A DNA stretch of 64,000 nucleotides. It comes from Bradyrhizobium barranii subsp. apii. GTDB lineage: Bacteria > Pseudomonadota > Alphaproteobacteria > Rhizobiales > Xanthobacteraceae. A program made the translations under genes and the position numbers. Below the pieces are notes generated by a model. The model saw only the letters and a program-made list of their open reading frames with translations. It did not search any database and was not told the DNA's origin. Shown here in pieces: positions 26,242-34,050 of this stretch. Every line of letters starts with the position of its first letter. The stretch's first letter is position 1. The stretch covers positions 5,144,501 through 5,208,500 of the forward strand of contig NZ_CP096255.1 in the NCBI RefSeq assembly GCF_011516635.5, read 5' to 3'.

Positions 26242-27420
26242 TCACTGAACGCAGTAGCGCGCAAAACTGTCCGCGATGCCGGCGTTGATTGCCTTGGCGG
26301 CCGCGATGTCTTGCTCAGCGCCTTCGCTGTCGCCCTTCTTTCGCTTCGCCAGTCCGCGGCCGTAGAGGGAGCCGTCGAGCTCAGGCTTTGCGCTCAGCGC
26401 CGCGTCGTAATCCGCAATCGCCGCGTCGAGATTGCCGAGCTTCAGATACGTGAGGGCGCTGCTGTCCAGCGTATAGGGGTCGTTGGGAGCCATCCGCAGC
26501 GACTGCTCGCAATCGGCCAGCGCCTCCTGCAGGCGGCCAAGGATCGCACGCGTCATGCAACGCGAATTGAACACGCCCGGATAGCTCGCATTGGCCTTGA
26601 TCGAGCGATCGTAATCCTCCAGCGCCTGCGCATAGTCGTGGGTGTCGAAATACATGTTCGCGCGCGCAAAGAAATCGCGATCGTTGTTCGGACTGAGCTG
26701 AAGCGATTTTGCGAAGTCGGCCAGCGCACGCGCACGGTCGCCGCGGTCGCGGAAGACTCGTGCGCGGTTGCCGTAGGCCGGGCCGTAATTCGGGTCGAGC
26801 TTGATCGAGAGATCGAAATCCGCCAGTGCGCGAGCGTCGTCGCCATGGTTGCGATAGGCAGTGCCGCGATTGAAATAGGCCAGCGCAAATTTAGGGTCGA
26901 GCTTGATGGCCTGATCGTAGTCGGCCATCGCATGCTCGTAGTCGTTCTTGTGGATGTGGGAATTGCCGCGGTTGTTGTAGTAGAGCGCGTCGCGGGAATT
27001 CAGCCGAATCGCGCGCGTGTAGTCGGCAATGGCGTGGTCGGTGTCGCCGAGATCGTCATGGGCGATGCCGCGATTGTACCAGAGGTCGGCGTCTTTCGGA
27101 TCGAGATCGATGGCACGGTTGAAGTCCGCCAGGGCACGCTCCGTGTCGCCTTTTCGCCGAAACATCTCGCCGCGATTGGCCAGCGCCCGCACATTCGAGG
27201 GATCGGCCTTGAGCACGGCCGAGCAGCCGGCGATGCGCTGGTCCTCGCGGTCCCCGTCGTCGTCGCTATAGCACCATTGGCGTGCCTGCGCGGCTGACGG
27301 CGATCGCGCGGTGGCGGGGGCGGACAGGGCGAACACGGCCATTGCGATGCCGATCGCAGACAGCTTGAAGAGAATCCTTGACGTTTCAGTGTGTTTCATT
27401 GTTTTCCACATCGAAACCAT
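26242..27420 (-). CDS. secreted tetratricopeptide repeat protein
   Basis: The 392-aa product has a signal peptide (LSAIGIAMAVFALSAPATA, cleavage near residue 39) and then roughly eight TPR units of 34 residues. The consensus is clear in ALANRGEMFRRKGDTERALA, LWYNRGIAHDDLGDTDHAIA, ALYYNNRGNSHIHKNDYEHA and AYFNRGTAYRNHGDDARALA. Cysteines near the N-terminus (WCYSD, IAGCS) and in FNSRCMTRA and LADCEQS could form disulphides in the periplasm. A scaffold role is inferred; the partner is unknown. ATG 27420 and ATG 27399 are both possible starts. Confidence 0.82.
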   Translation of the reverse strand: MVSMWKTMKHTETSRILFKLSAIGIAMAVFALSAPATARSPSAAQARQWCYSDDDGDREDQRIAGCSAVLKADPSNVRALANRGEMFRRKGDTERALADFNRAIDLDPKDADLWYNRGIAHDDLGDTDHAIADYTRAIRLNSRDALYYNNRGNSHIHKNDYEHAMADYDQAIKLDPKFALAYFNRGTAYRNHGDDARALADFDLSIKLDPNYGPAYGNRARVFRDRGDRARALADFAKSLQLSPNNDRDFFARANMYFDTHDYAQALEDYDRSIKANASYPGVFNSRCMTRAILGRLQEALADCEQSLRMAPNDPYTLDSSALTYLKLGNLDAAIADYDAALSAKPELDGSLYGRGLAKRKKGDSEGAEQDIAAAKAINAGIADSFARYCVQ

Positions 27421-27514
27421 TGCGCCTCTAGCGCGTTTGTGATCGAAGGACGCGACTTGGTTCGAACCGAATGCATCACGGGTCAGACCAAGAAGGCGGG
27501 ACCAACCAGATAGT

Positions 27515-28465
27515 TTGAAGACCTTGTCCGATACGCCTTACCCGATCGACCTCGACAGCATTCGCGGCGCGTTTCCGCCGGGCATCGAGGCGCCATCCCT
27601 GCTGGTCGACTTTGCCGATTGGCTGAACGGGCGCCCCTGGGGCAGCGTCGGCCGTTTCTCCCTGCAAGGCCAGTTCTCCGATCAGGCGCCGATCTTCGAC
27701 GGCAGTCCCTTGCGCGACAGGTTTTCACTGTTCATGCGGCTGCCGGATGGCTCGGCCGTCGGCGGCTGGTATGGCGCGGGTCTTGATCGCGACAATCCGC
27801 CGATCGTGGGGCTGGGCTCCGAGGGCGATTACGAGCTGCTCGCGCCGAGCCTCGACGGCTTGCTGGCGAAGCTGACGTCGCAGCAATTTGACAAGGCCTG
27901 GAGCGATCTCAAGCCGCATGACGAGGTCGAGTGCCAGACCGACGAGCTCGCGAAATGGCTTGCCGGGCAGCCGATCGGCGACAAGGCGGCATGTGACGAC
28001 GGCGCCGCGGAGCTTCCCGATTTCCGCGGCTTCGTGGAAAAATGGAGCCGGGATCGCGAAGACTATTGGGCCAATCATCGCTTGATGGCCGAGCTCGGCT
28101 GGCGGCTCGCCGCGCATCTGCCCAAGGGCAAGAAGCCCTGGGACAAGACCCGCTTCGAGGTCGCGATCGTCGGCAAGCAGTACGAGGCCCGCGTCCTGAC
28201 CCTCGGCCCGCAGCCGTTCGAGGAGGCCGCCTCGATCGAATCGCTGCTGCGCGATCTGCGCGAGGAGATGCGCAAGGCACAGCCCGAACTCGGGCTGTGG
28301 CACGCGATGAAATTCGGCCTCTATGTCGACGGCCGCGTCATGCCGAACTTCGAATACGATGTGCGTCCGATCATCGGCGGCGAGCCGGCGCAGCTCTCCG
28401 AAGCAAAGGCCGATCTCGCGCGCGCCCCGCGCCCGGAGCGGTGGGTGCCGAAATGGCTGGCGTGA
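27515..28465 (+). CDS. hypothetical protein with SUKH/SMI1-KNR4-like N-terminal half
   Basis: This 316-aa soluble protein lacks a signal peptide. The first 120 residues (LLVDFADWLNGRPWGSVGRF, RFSLFMRLPDGSAVGGWY, PPIVGLGSEGDYELLAPSL) recall the SMI1/KNR4 (SUKH) fold, but this is only a visual resemblance. The second half is unlike anything recognised and ends NFEYDVRPIIGGEP...RWVPKWLA, a tail that recurs as a separate 41-codon ORF at 30198-30323. The start is weak: TTG at 27515 is the first usable in-frame codon and no ATG is close. SUKH proteins are often immunity proteins; no toxin gene is adjacent. Confidence 0.6.
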   Translation: MKTLSDTPYPIDLDSIRGAFPPGIEAPSLLVDFADWLNGRPWGSVGRFSLQGQFSDQAPIFDGSPLRDRFSLFMRLPDGSAVGGWYGAGLDRDNPPIVGLGSEGDYELLAPSLDGLLAKLTSQQFDKAWSDLKPHDEVECQTDELAKWLAGQPIGDKAACDDGAAELPDFRGFVEKWSRDREDYWANHRLMAELGWRLAAHLPKGKKPWDKTRFEVAIVGKQYEARVLTLGPQPFEEAASIESLLRDLREEMRKAQPELGLWHAMKFGLYVDGRVMPNFEYDVRPIIGGEPAQLSEAKADLARAPRPERWVPKWLA

Positions 28466-28546
28466 CGGAACACCGTCAGAATCCCGTCACGGAGCCGTGC
28501 AATCAGGTTGCTGATTGAATTAGCTTCTCGTCGGGGTAGTTCGCTG

Positions 28547-29275
28547 ATGCGCGGCCTTTGTCACCGGTTGATTGTCGCGATCCTGCTGATGTCAGCGGCC
28601 TCGGCCGCGGACGCGCAAACCGAGCTCGTGGAAAGCGCCGTTGCCGACCTTCCGATCGTGCTGGCCACCGATCCCGCGCTCACGCGGCCCCACGTGATCA
28701 CACCGGACGAAAAGAAAAACAGCGATGAGGCCGATGCTGGCGGCGTTATTCTCACCTACGTTTTTGAAACGAAGCTTCGCCTTCGGTCGGAGAGGTACTT
28801 CCTGGTTGTCTGCAGCTCCGGCGGTAGTGCCGACTACAATTGCGTATTTAACCTGATTGGAGGCGCGGGCGATCTCTATCAAGACCAGATCGAAGGCCTC
28901 CGATTCGAGATACCCGGCGACGGTTGCGTCTACGCCTCCGGTCACGTCAATACGATGTTCGACCATCGACGCAAGTACTGCCTTGACGACGACCGGTTGA
29001 AGGAGGTTAACCAGCCGTTTCATTACGTCGGCCTCAAGTCAAAGACGCTGCATGACTTGACGTTCTATTTCGATAAGGCTGCGACGAATGCGGTCGGCAC
29101 CATTCCGAAGGGTGAGTTCGTTGAGGTGCTCGTCGCAAGCGACCGACGTGAGGAGGACTCGTCCGAGCGCTACCATTTCCTCGTTCGGAACAAGAATGGA
29201 CTGACTGGTTGGGTCAGTCTGGCCGGAGGTCAGCAAGCGGAAGACATCGAGGGAATCTTTTTTGCCGGCGACTAG
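28547..29275 (+). CDS. secreted hypothetical protein with SH3-like C-terminus
   Basis: From ATG 28547 the product is 242 aa with a signal peptide (RLIVAILLMSAASAADAQ). The mature part has scattered cysteines (VVCSSGG, YNCVFNL, DGCVYAS, KYCLDDD) suited to disulphides. The C-terminal 60 residues (VGTIPKGEFVEVLVASD and FLVRNKNGLTGWVSLAGG) resemble a bacterial SH3 domain. The function is unknown. The frame also has an upstream non-ATG start at 28508, but the signal peptide favours 28547. Base composition is slightly less GC-rich than in the neighbours. Confidence 0.6.
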   Translation: MRGLCHRLIVAILLMSAASAADAQTELVESAVADLPIVLATDPALTRPHVITPDEKKNSDEADAGGVILTYVFETKLRLRSERYFLVVCSSGGSADYNCVFNLIGGAGDLYQDQIEGLRFEIPGDGCVYASGHVNTMFDHRRKYCLDDDRLKEVNQPFHYVGLKSKTLHDLTFYFDKAATNAVGTIPKGEFVEVLVASDRREEDSSERYHFLVRNKNGLTGWVSLAGGQQAEDIEGIFFAGD

Positions 29276-29357
29276 TCGCGTCGAACCGGTATTCTTCTGC
29301 TGTCGTGCCATCTTGACCTCGCGGGAACGGCACCTTCGATCCCCCTTGCGATCCCCC

Positions 29358-29388
29358 TTGACTTAGAGTGCGCTCGAAGGGGTATCTG
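29358..29388 (+). promoter_or_regulatory. MerR-type promoter and operator of the merR-CMD pair
   Basis: The -35 TTGACT (29358-29363) and -10 TATCTG (29383-29388) are separated by 19 bp, the over-long spacing that MerR activators correct by twisting DNA. The spacer holds an inverted repeat CTTAGAGTG / CGCTCGAAG (29362-29379, 7 of 9 pairs match). It lies 30 bases before the regulator's ATG, so autoregulation is likely. Confidence 0.8.
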
Positions 29389-29417
29389 TACGTGCGTCAG
29401 TACGAGAACGGGCAAAC

Positions 29418-29849
29418 ATGAAGATCGGCGACCTCGCAAAACGAACCGGCTTGTCGACGCACACGTTGCGTTATTATCAGCGCGTCGGGCTGCTGCCATA
29501 CGCAGACCGGGATCGTTCCGGCCAGCGTTACTTTGACGCATCGATCCTCACATGGATCGCATTCCTCGGTCGGCTCAAGACCACGGGAATGCCGATCCGG
29601 GACATGTTGCGTTATGCGGCGCTTCGTGATGAAGGCGATGCCACCGGGCCAGCCCGGCGGCAGATGCTGGAAATTCACCGGGAACAGGTTCGCACGCAGA
29701 TTGCCGAACTCCAGGAATGCCTGCTCGTCCTTGATACCAAGATCTCCGGTTATGCCGGCGATGAACAGAGGACGAAGGAAAATGACGCACGCCCAAACAC
29801 AAGCCGAAAGCCGCTTCGATCGCGGCCAGCGGGCCCTGTCACGCATTGA
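29418..29849 (+). CDS. MerR family transcriptional regulator
   Basis: The N-terminal winged helix-turn-helix is clear: MKIGDLAKRTGLSTHTLRYY then QRVGLLPYADRDRSGQRYF. A dimerisation helix follows (MLEIHREQVRTQIAELQECL). The 143-aa protein has only one cysteine (C116) and no metal-binding loop, so it belongs with the AdhR/NmlR-like members that respond to reactive aldehydes or oxidative signals rather than with the metal sensors; this placement is inference. Its 3' end overlaps the next gene by 68 bases. The promoter directly upstream has the MerR 19-bp spacer. Confidence 0.88.
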   Translation: MKIGDLAKRTGLSTHTLRYYQRVGLLPYADRDRSGQRYFDASILTWIAFLGRLKTTGMPIRDMLRYAALRDEGDATGPARRQMLEIHREQVRTQIAELQECLLVLDTKISGYAGDEQRTKENDARPNTSRKPLRSRPAGPVTH

Positions 29850-30201
29850 CGGCCGAGCCGGCGAAAAGGTCGTCGCCTCACTCGCCGACATCGCTCCGGA
29901 TTTCGCACGATACGTGATCGAGTTTCCTTTCGGCGACATTTACAGCCGCCCGGACCTCGGCCTGCGCGATCGAGAGATCGCGACGATCGCCGCGCTGACG
30001 GCGCTCGGAAATGCCGCGCCTCAGCTCAAAGTGCATATCGAGGCGGGTCTGAACGTCGGGCTGTCTCGCGACGAAATCGTGGAGATCATCATGCAGATGG
30101 CCGTCTATGCGGGCTTCCCGGCGGCGGTGAACGGGCTGTTCGCAGCCAAGGAGGTGTTTTCCGCGCATGACGGACGGCAGGCATCGGGAGAAGCGACATG
30201 A
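29782..30201 (+). CDS. carboxymuconolactone decarboxylase family protein
   Basis: This 139-aa all-helical protein of the CMD/AhpD superfamily has the typical core DLGLRDREIATIAALTALGN, HIEAGLNVGLSRDEIVEIIM and AVYAGFPAAVNGLFAAKEVF. The CxxC pair of AhpD peroxidase reductases is absent, which points to the decarboxylase-like branch. Start ATG 29782 has AAGGA 5 bases upstream and lies inside the merR gene, so the pair is co-transcribed and the enzyme is probably the target of that regulator. The substrate is unknown. Confidence 0.88.
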   Translation: MTHAQTQAESRFDRGQRALSRIDGRAGEKVVASLADIAPDFARYVIEFPFGDIYSRPDLGLRDREIATIAALTALGNAAPQLKVHIEAGLNVGLSRDEIVEIIMQMAVYAGFPAAVNGLFAAKEVFSAHDGRQASGEAT

Positions 30202-30323
30202 CGAACTTCGAATACGTTGTGCGCCCGACCATCGACGGCGAGCCCGCCAAGCTGACCGAAGCCCAGGCCGATCTCGCCCGCGCCCGACGCCCGGAGCGCT
30301 GGGTGCCGAAATGGCTGGTTTGA
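30198..30323 (+). pseudogene. 41-codon copy of the C-terminal tail of the 27515-28465 protein
   Basis: An ORF opening with ATGA overlap on the CMD gene encodes MTNFEYVVRPTIDGEPAKLT... and ends RPERWVPKWLV. It aligns without gaps to the last 41 residues of the hypothetical protein ending at 28465 (MPNFEYDVRPIIGGEPAQLS... RPERWVPKWLA), with about 80% identity. It is most simply the remnant of a second copy, the rest being lost or replaced by the merR-CMD segment. It still has a start and stop, so translation as a small protein is possible. Confidence 0.75.
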
Positions 30324-30384
30324 CGGAGCTGTAGCCCAGCGACGGTCTGCTCCCTGCAAGCTTGAGGCACAGAGGCTTCCACAG

Positions 30385-30470
30385 CGTCATGGCCGGGCTT
30401 GTCCCGGCCATCCACGCATTGCCCAGTGGCACGAAGAACGTGGATGCCCGGGACAAGCCCGGGCATGACG
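30385..30470. repeat. intergenic palindromic repeat, 32-bp arms
   Basis: The arms CGTCATGGCCGGGCTTGTCC... (30385-30416) and ...GGACAAGCCCGGGCATGACG (30439-30470) are inverted copies with about three mismatches and a 22-base spacer. Each arm is itself partly palindromic. It belongs to the same family as the half-copy at 8132-8163. It separates the accessory block from the convergent rimO gene. Confidence 0.88.
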
Positions 30471-30529
30471 ACCTTCTTCATATCCGGTTGCAGCGACCCG
30501 CAAGAGAGGTGACGCGATCGTTGGCGCCG

Positions 30530-31861
30530 TCAGAACCCCGCGACGCTGCCGTGCAGGTCGTATTGGTCGGCGCGCTCGATCTTTGCGGTGACGATCTCGC
30601 CGACGCGCAACGGGCGGCGGCTGGAGAGATAGACCGCTCCGTCAATCTCGGGCGCGTCGGCCTTGGAGCGGCCTTTTGAAGCCGTCGGGCCGACCTCGTC
30701 GATGATGATCTGCTGGCGCGTGCCGACCTTGCGCTTCAGCCGGCGCGCGGAGATCTTCTGCTGGCGGGCCATCAGCGCGTTGTAGCGCTCCTGCTTGATC
30801 TCTTCGGGCACGGGGTTCTCGATCGCATTCGACGTCGCACCGGCAACCGGCTCGTATTTGAAGCAGCCGAGGCGATCGATCTCGGCCTCATCCAGCCAGT
30901 CGAGCAGATAGGCGAAATCGGCATCGGTCTCACCGGGGAAGCCGACGATGAAGGTCGAACGCAAAGCGAGATCGGGACATTCCTCGCGCCAGCGCTTGAT
31001 CCGCGCCAGCGTCTTGTCCTGTGCTGCGGGGCGCTTCATCGCCTTCAGCACCTCGGGGCTTGCATGTTGGAATGGGATGTCGAGATAGGGCAGCACCTTG
31101 CCCTCGTTCATCAGCGCGATGACTTCGTCGACATGAGGGTAGGGGTAGACATATTGCAGCCGGACCCACGCGCCGAGTTCGCCGAGCTCGCGCGCGAGGT
31201 CGAGGAATTTGGCGCGGACCTGGCGATCCCTCCACGGGCTCTCGGCGTATTTGAGATCGACGCCGTAGGCCGAGGTGTCCTGCGAGATCACCAGCAGCTC
31301 CTTGACGCCGGCACCGACGAGGCGCTCGGCCTCGCGCAGCACGTCATTGGCCGGACGCGAGACGAGATCGTCGCGCAGCTTCGGGATGATGCAGAAGGTG
31401 CAGCGGTTGTTGCAGCCCTCGGAGATCTTCAGATAGGCATAGTGGCGCGGCGTCAGCTTGATGCCCTGCGGCGGCACCAGATCGAGATGCGGATTGTGGG
31501 CGGGCGGCAGCGCGCGATGCACGGCGTCCAGCACGCTCTCATATTGCTGCGGGCCGGTGATGGAGAGCACGCCGGGATAGGCTTGCTCGATCTGCTCGGG
31601 TTCCGCGCCCATGCAACCGGTCACGATCACTTTGCCGTTCTCGGCCATGGCCTCGCCGATCGCCGAAAGCGATTCCTGCTTGGCACTGTCGAGGAAGCCG
31701 CACGTATTGACGATGACGATGTCAGCCCCGTCATGCTTGCGGGCGAGCTCGTAGCCCTCGGCGCGCAGGCGCGTGATGATGCGCTCGGAATCCACCAATG
31801 CTTTGGGACACCCGAGCGACACGAAGCTGACCTTGGGCGCAGCCGTCTGATCCATATCCAA
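30530..31861 (-). CDS. rimO: ribosomal protein S12 methylthiotransferase RimO
   Basis: RimO is a radical SAM enzyme that adds a methylthio group to a conserved aspartate of ribosomal protein S12. The 443-aa product has the UPF0004 domain with cysteines at 18, 54 and 83 (SLGCPKALVDSER, NTCGFLDSA, TGCMGAEPEQ). The radical SAM cluster C150-x3-C154-x2-C157 follows in EGCNNRCTFCIIPKLRDD. The C-terminal TRAM domain follows DAPEIDGAVYLSSR. An internal ATG at 31855 is an alternative start. It diverges from nasT with 105 bases between. Confidence 0.95.
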   Translation of the reverse strand: MDMDQTAAPKVSFVSLGCPKALVDSERIITRLRAEGYELARKHDGADIVIVNTCGFLDSAKQESLSAIGEAMAENGKVIVTGCMGAEPEQIEQAYPGVLSITGPQQYESVLDAVHRALPPAHNPHLDLVPPQGIKLTPRHYAYLKISEGCNNRCTFCIIPKLRDDLVSRPANDVLREAERLVGAGVKELLVISQDTSAYGVDLKYAESPWRDRQVRAKFLDLARELGELGAWVRLQYVYPYPHVDEVIALMNEGKVLPYLDIPFQHASPEVLKAMKRPAAQDKTLARIKRWREECPDLALRSTFIVGFPGETDADFAYLLDWLDEAEIDRLGCFKYEPVAGATSNAIENPVPEEIKQERYNALMARQQKISARRLKRKVGTRQQIIIDEVGPTASKGRSKADAPEIDGAVYLSSRRPLRVGEIVTAKIERADQYDLHGSVAGF

Positions 31862-31966
31862 ATCTGCCTGATTGACAGGCCTGAGCTAGTCCCAATTGCC
31901 CATAATTACAACCCTTTGCATCGCCCTCCGGCATGCTATGGATGAATCGCTTGACGTGAGTGGGAC

Positions 31967-32557
31967 ATGAGCGCCGAACAGTCGCCTAAAATCGTGATTG
32001 TCGACGAAAGCCCGATCCGGGCTGCGATCCTCGAGGAGGGGTTGCGCGAGGCCGGATTCACGCAGATTGTCCATATCCGCGAGATGCAGAGCCTGCTTGC
32101 CCGTATTTATGCGGTGGACCCTGATATCATCCTGATCGATCTGGAGAACCCCAGTCGCGACGTGCTGGAGGCGATGTTCCAGGTCAGCCGCGCCGTGAAG
32201 CGGCCGATCGCCATGTTCGTGGACCAGAGTGATTCATCCTCGATCCAGGCCTCTGTGGAAGCGGGGGTCTCCGCCTACATCGTCGACGGGCTGAAGAAGG
32301 AGCGCATCAAGCCGATCCTCGACCTCTGCGTGTCCCGCTTCAACGCCTTCGCAAAACTCCAGGAGGAGCTGGAGCGCACCAAGTCGCAGCTCGAGGACCG
32401 CAAGATCATCGAGAAGGCGAAGGGAATTTTGATGAAGGTCAAGGGCCTCACCGAGGACGAGGCCTACGTGCTGCTGCGCTCCACGGCGATGCGCGAGAAG
32501 AAGAAAATCGGCGAGATCGCGCAGTCGATCATCACCGCGTCGGAGATGCTGAAATGA
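31967..32557 (+). CDS. nasT: ANTAR-domain response regulator NasT (nitrate-responsive antiterminator)
   Basis: The 196-aa product has a receiver-like domain (KIVIVDESPIRAAILEEGL, with IILIDLENPS near 60) and a C-terminal ANTAR RNA-binding domain (LEDRKIIEKAKGILMKVKGL, DEAYVLLRSTAMREKKKI) starting near 140. In characterised systems NasT binds paired hexaloop hairpins in nitrate-assimilation leaders and prevents termination unless held by NasS. The stop overlaps the nasS start (ATGA, 32554-32557). The nirA gene downstream has a structured leader that is a plausible target. Confidence 0.93.
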   Translation: MSAEQSPKIVIVDESPIRAAILEEGLREAGFTQIVHIREMQSLLARIYAVDPDIILIDLENPSRDVLEAMFQVSRAVKRPIAMFVDQSDSSSIQASVEAGVSAYIVDGLKKERIKPILDLCVSRFNAFAKLQEELERTKSQLEDRKIIEKAKGILMKVKGLTEDEAYVLLRSTAMREKKKIGEIAQSIITASEMLK

Positions 32558-33717
32558 CCGGTCCCCTCCGCATCGGGTTCATCCCGCTGGTCGACGCCGC
32601 CGCCCTGATCGTCGCCGTCGACAAGGGCTTTGCCGCCGCCGAAGGGCTCGAGGTCGAGCTGGTGCGCGAGGTCTCCTGGTCCAACGTGCGCGACAAGCTC
32701 AATATCGGCCTGTTCGACGCCGCGCATCTGCTGGCGCCGGTGGCGATCGCGTCCTCGCTTGGGCTCGGCCACGTCAAGGTGCCGATCGCGGCGCCCTTCA
32801 ACCTCGGTATCAACGGCAACGCGATCACGGTCTCGCCGGCGCTCCATGCCGCGCTGATGGAGGAGATCGACGGTGACCGCTTCGATCCGCTTGTCACGGC
32901 GAAAGCGCTGGCGAAGGTCGTCGCGAAGCGTCGCAAGCTAGGTGCCGATCCGCTGACCTTCGGCATGACCTTCCCGTTCTCGACCCACAATTACCAGCTG
33001 CGGTTCTGGATGGCGGCGGCCGGCGTCGATCCGGATGAGGATGTGCGTCTCGTGGTGCTGCCGCCGCCCTACATGGTCGATAGCCTCGCCAATGGCCATG
33101 TCGATGCGTTCTGCGTCGGCGCGCCCTGGAACTCGGTCGCGGTCGATCTCGGCATCGGTCACATCCTGCATTTCGTCTCCGACATTCTCGTGCGCGCGGC
33201 TGAGAAGGTGCTGGCGGTTCGCCAGGTCTGGGCCGACAAGCATCCGGATGTGGTGGCAGCGCTGGTGCGCGCGGCCGTGAAGGGCGCCGAGTTCATCGAG
33301 AACCCCGCGAACCTGTCTGAGGCGGCGCGGATCCTGGCGCAGCCGGAACGGATCGGCGTCGATGCCGAAGTTATCCAGCGAACCCTCACGGGGCGCCTGA
33401 AGATTTCTCCCGACGGCACCCTCCGCGAGAGCGGTCGCTATCTCCTGGTCGGACGCGAAGGGGCAGGGCGCCCCGATCCGGTTCAGGCGGCCTGGCTCTA
33501 TGCGCAGATGGTGCGCTGGGGGCAAACGGCGTTGACGCCTGACGGCGTCAAGACGGCGATGGCCGTGTTCAGGCCCGACCTCTACGACGCAGCCCTCGGT
33601 CAGCAATCGCCCGCTGAAGCCCCCGCGGCGTTCGGGGCATTTGCGGGCCCGGCCTTCGATCCCGGCAACATCCGGGGGCATCTGGAGGCCTTCGAGGTCG
33701 GACGCTGGAAGGCCTGA
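32554..33717 (+). CDS. nasS: nitrate sensor protein NasS (NrtA/CmpA-like)
   Basis: The 387-aa product has the nitrate/bicarbonate-binding fold of NrtA (LRIGFIPLVDAAALIVAVDKG, FDAAHLLAPVAIASSLGLG, FGMTFPFSTHNYQLRFWMA, PPPYMVDSLANGHVDAFCVG). It has no signal peptide, so it is cytosolic. That, and its overlap with nasT, identify it as NasS, which sequesters NasT in the absence of nitrate or nitrite. No NrtB/NrtC transporter genes are present. Confidence 0.92.
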   Translation: MTGPLRIGFIPLVDAAALIVAVDKGFAAAEGLEVELVREVSWSNVRDKLNIGLFDAAHLLAPVAIASSLGLGHVKVPIAAPFNLGINGNAITVSPALHAALMEEIDGDRFDPLVTAKALAKVVAKRRKLGADPLTFGMTFPFSTHNYQLRFWMAAAGVDPDEDVRLVVLPPPYMVDSLANGHVDAFCVGAPWNSVAVDLGIGHILHFVSDILVRAAEKVLAVRQVWADKHPDVVAALVRAAVKGAEFIENPANLSEAARILAQPERIGVDAEVIQRTLTGRLKISPDGTLRESGRYLLVGREGAGRPDPVQAAWLYAQMVRWGQTALTPDGVKTAMAVFRPDLYDAALGQQSPAEAPAAFGAFAGPAFDPGNIRGHLEAFEVGRWKA

Positions 33718-33862
33718 TTCGGTCCTGCATCGTTTTTGGGCGGAAGAGATCATCGGCTAAACTTTGGGCTGCCTGCTCGAATTTCATGAGAGTTCCGGAC
33801 CGCGATTTTCCGGGCTCGTCTGTATCCATCTGAAATCAAAGAAATTTTCATTTCATTGAAGC

Positions 33863-33877
33863 TGGCACGCAACTTGT
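33863..33877 (+). promoter_or_regulatory. sigma-54 (RpoN) -24/-12 promoter of nirA
   Basis: TGGCACG-N4-TTGT matches the RpoN consensus TGGCACG-N4-TTGC with one change at the last base, and the GG to GT spacing is 10 bp as required. It lies 174 bases before the nirA ATG. This points to NtrC-type nitrogen control. No convincing NtrC site was found upstream. Confidence 0.85.
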
Positions 33878-33924
33878 ATGTTGCAGTGCGGCCAGCTTGT
33901 CACAGACGCCTGCTGAGCCAAGTC

Positions 33925-33946
33925 CCGCAGCAACGAAGCTGACCGG
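33925..33946 (+). promoter_or_regulatory. hexaloop hairpin in the nirA leader, candidate NasT target
   Basis: CAGC (33928-33931) and GCTG (33938-33941) close a six-base loop AACGAA with A at position 1 and G at position 4, the identity reported for ANTAR-binding loops. The stem can extend by CCG/CGG with a two-base bulge. ANTAR targets usually have two such hairpins; the second was not clearly found here. Confidence 0.5.
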
Positions 33947-34050
33947 ACCGTTGGGTGCGCAGCCGGCTTCTTGAGCCAGCCGAGTTCCTCGCGGGTCGCG
34001 CAATTTTCCGTCGATGCCACCCGGTGGCTGCAGGAGCTTCGTTACCGACC

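Larger units (their letters stand above)
33718..34050 (+). promoter_or_regulatory. control region and structured leader of nirA
   Basis: These 333 bases contain no gene. The first half is relatively AT-rich and ends in a sigma-54 promoter at 33863-33877. From the expected start near 33889 a leader of about 160 nt follows, with a hexaloop hairpin at 33925-33946 and an alternative pairing of TGCTG (33911-33915) with CAGCA (33928-33932) that would compete with it. A CGCG-GGT-CGCG stem at 33988-33998 is followed by CAATTTT, a weak terminator candidate. This is the architecture expected of a NasT-controlled antitermination leader. Confidence 0.6.

Noticed and set aside
26242..27420. Tandem DNA repeat or CRISPR-like array in the TPR gene
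   Set aside because: The periodicity is at protein level (34-residue TPR units) with diverged DNA; no constant repeat and spacer pattern exists.
27515..30323. Toxin-immunity island
   Set aside because: The SUKH-like resemblance of one protein is weak, and no toxin, secretion or polymorphic domain was found nearby.
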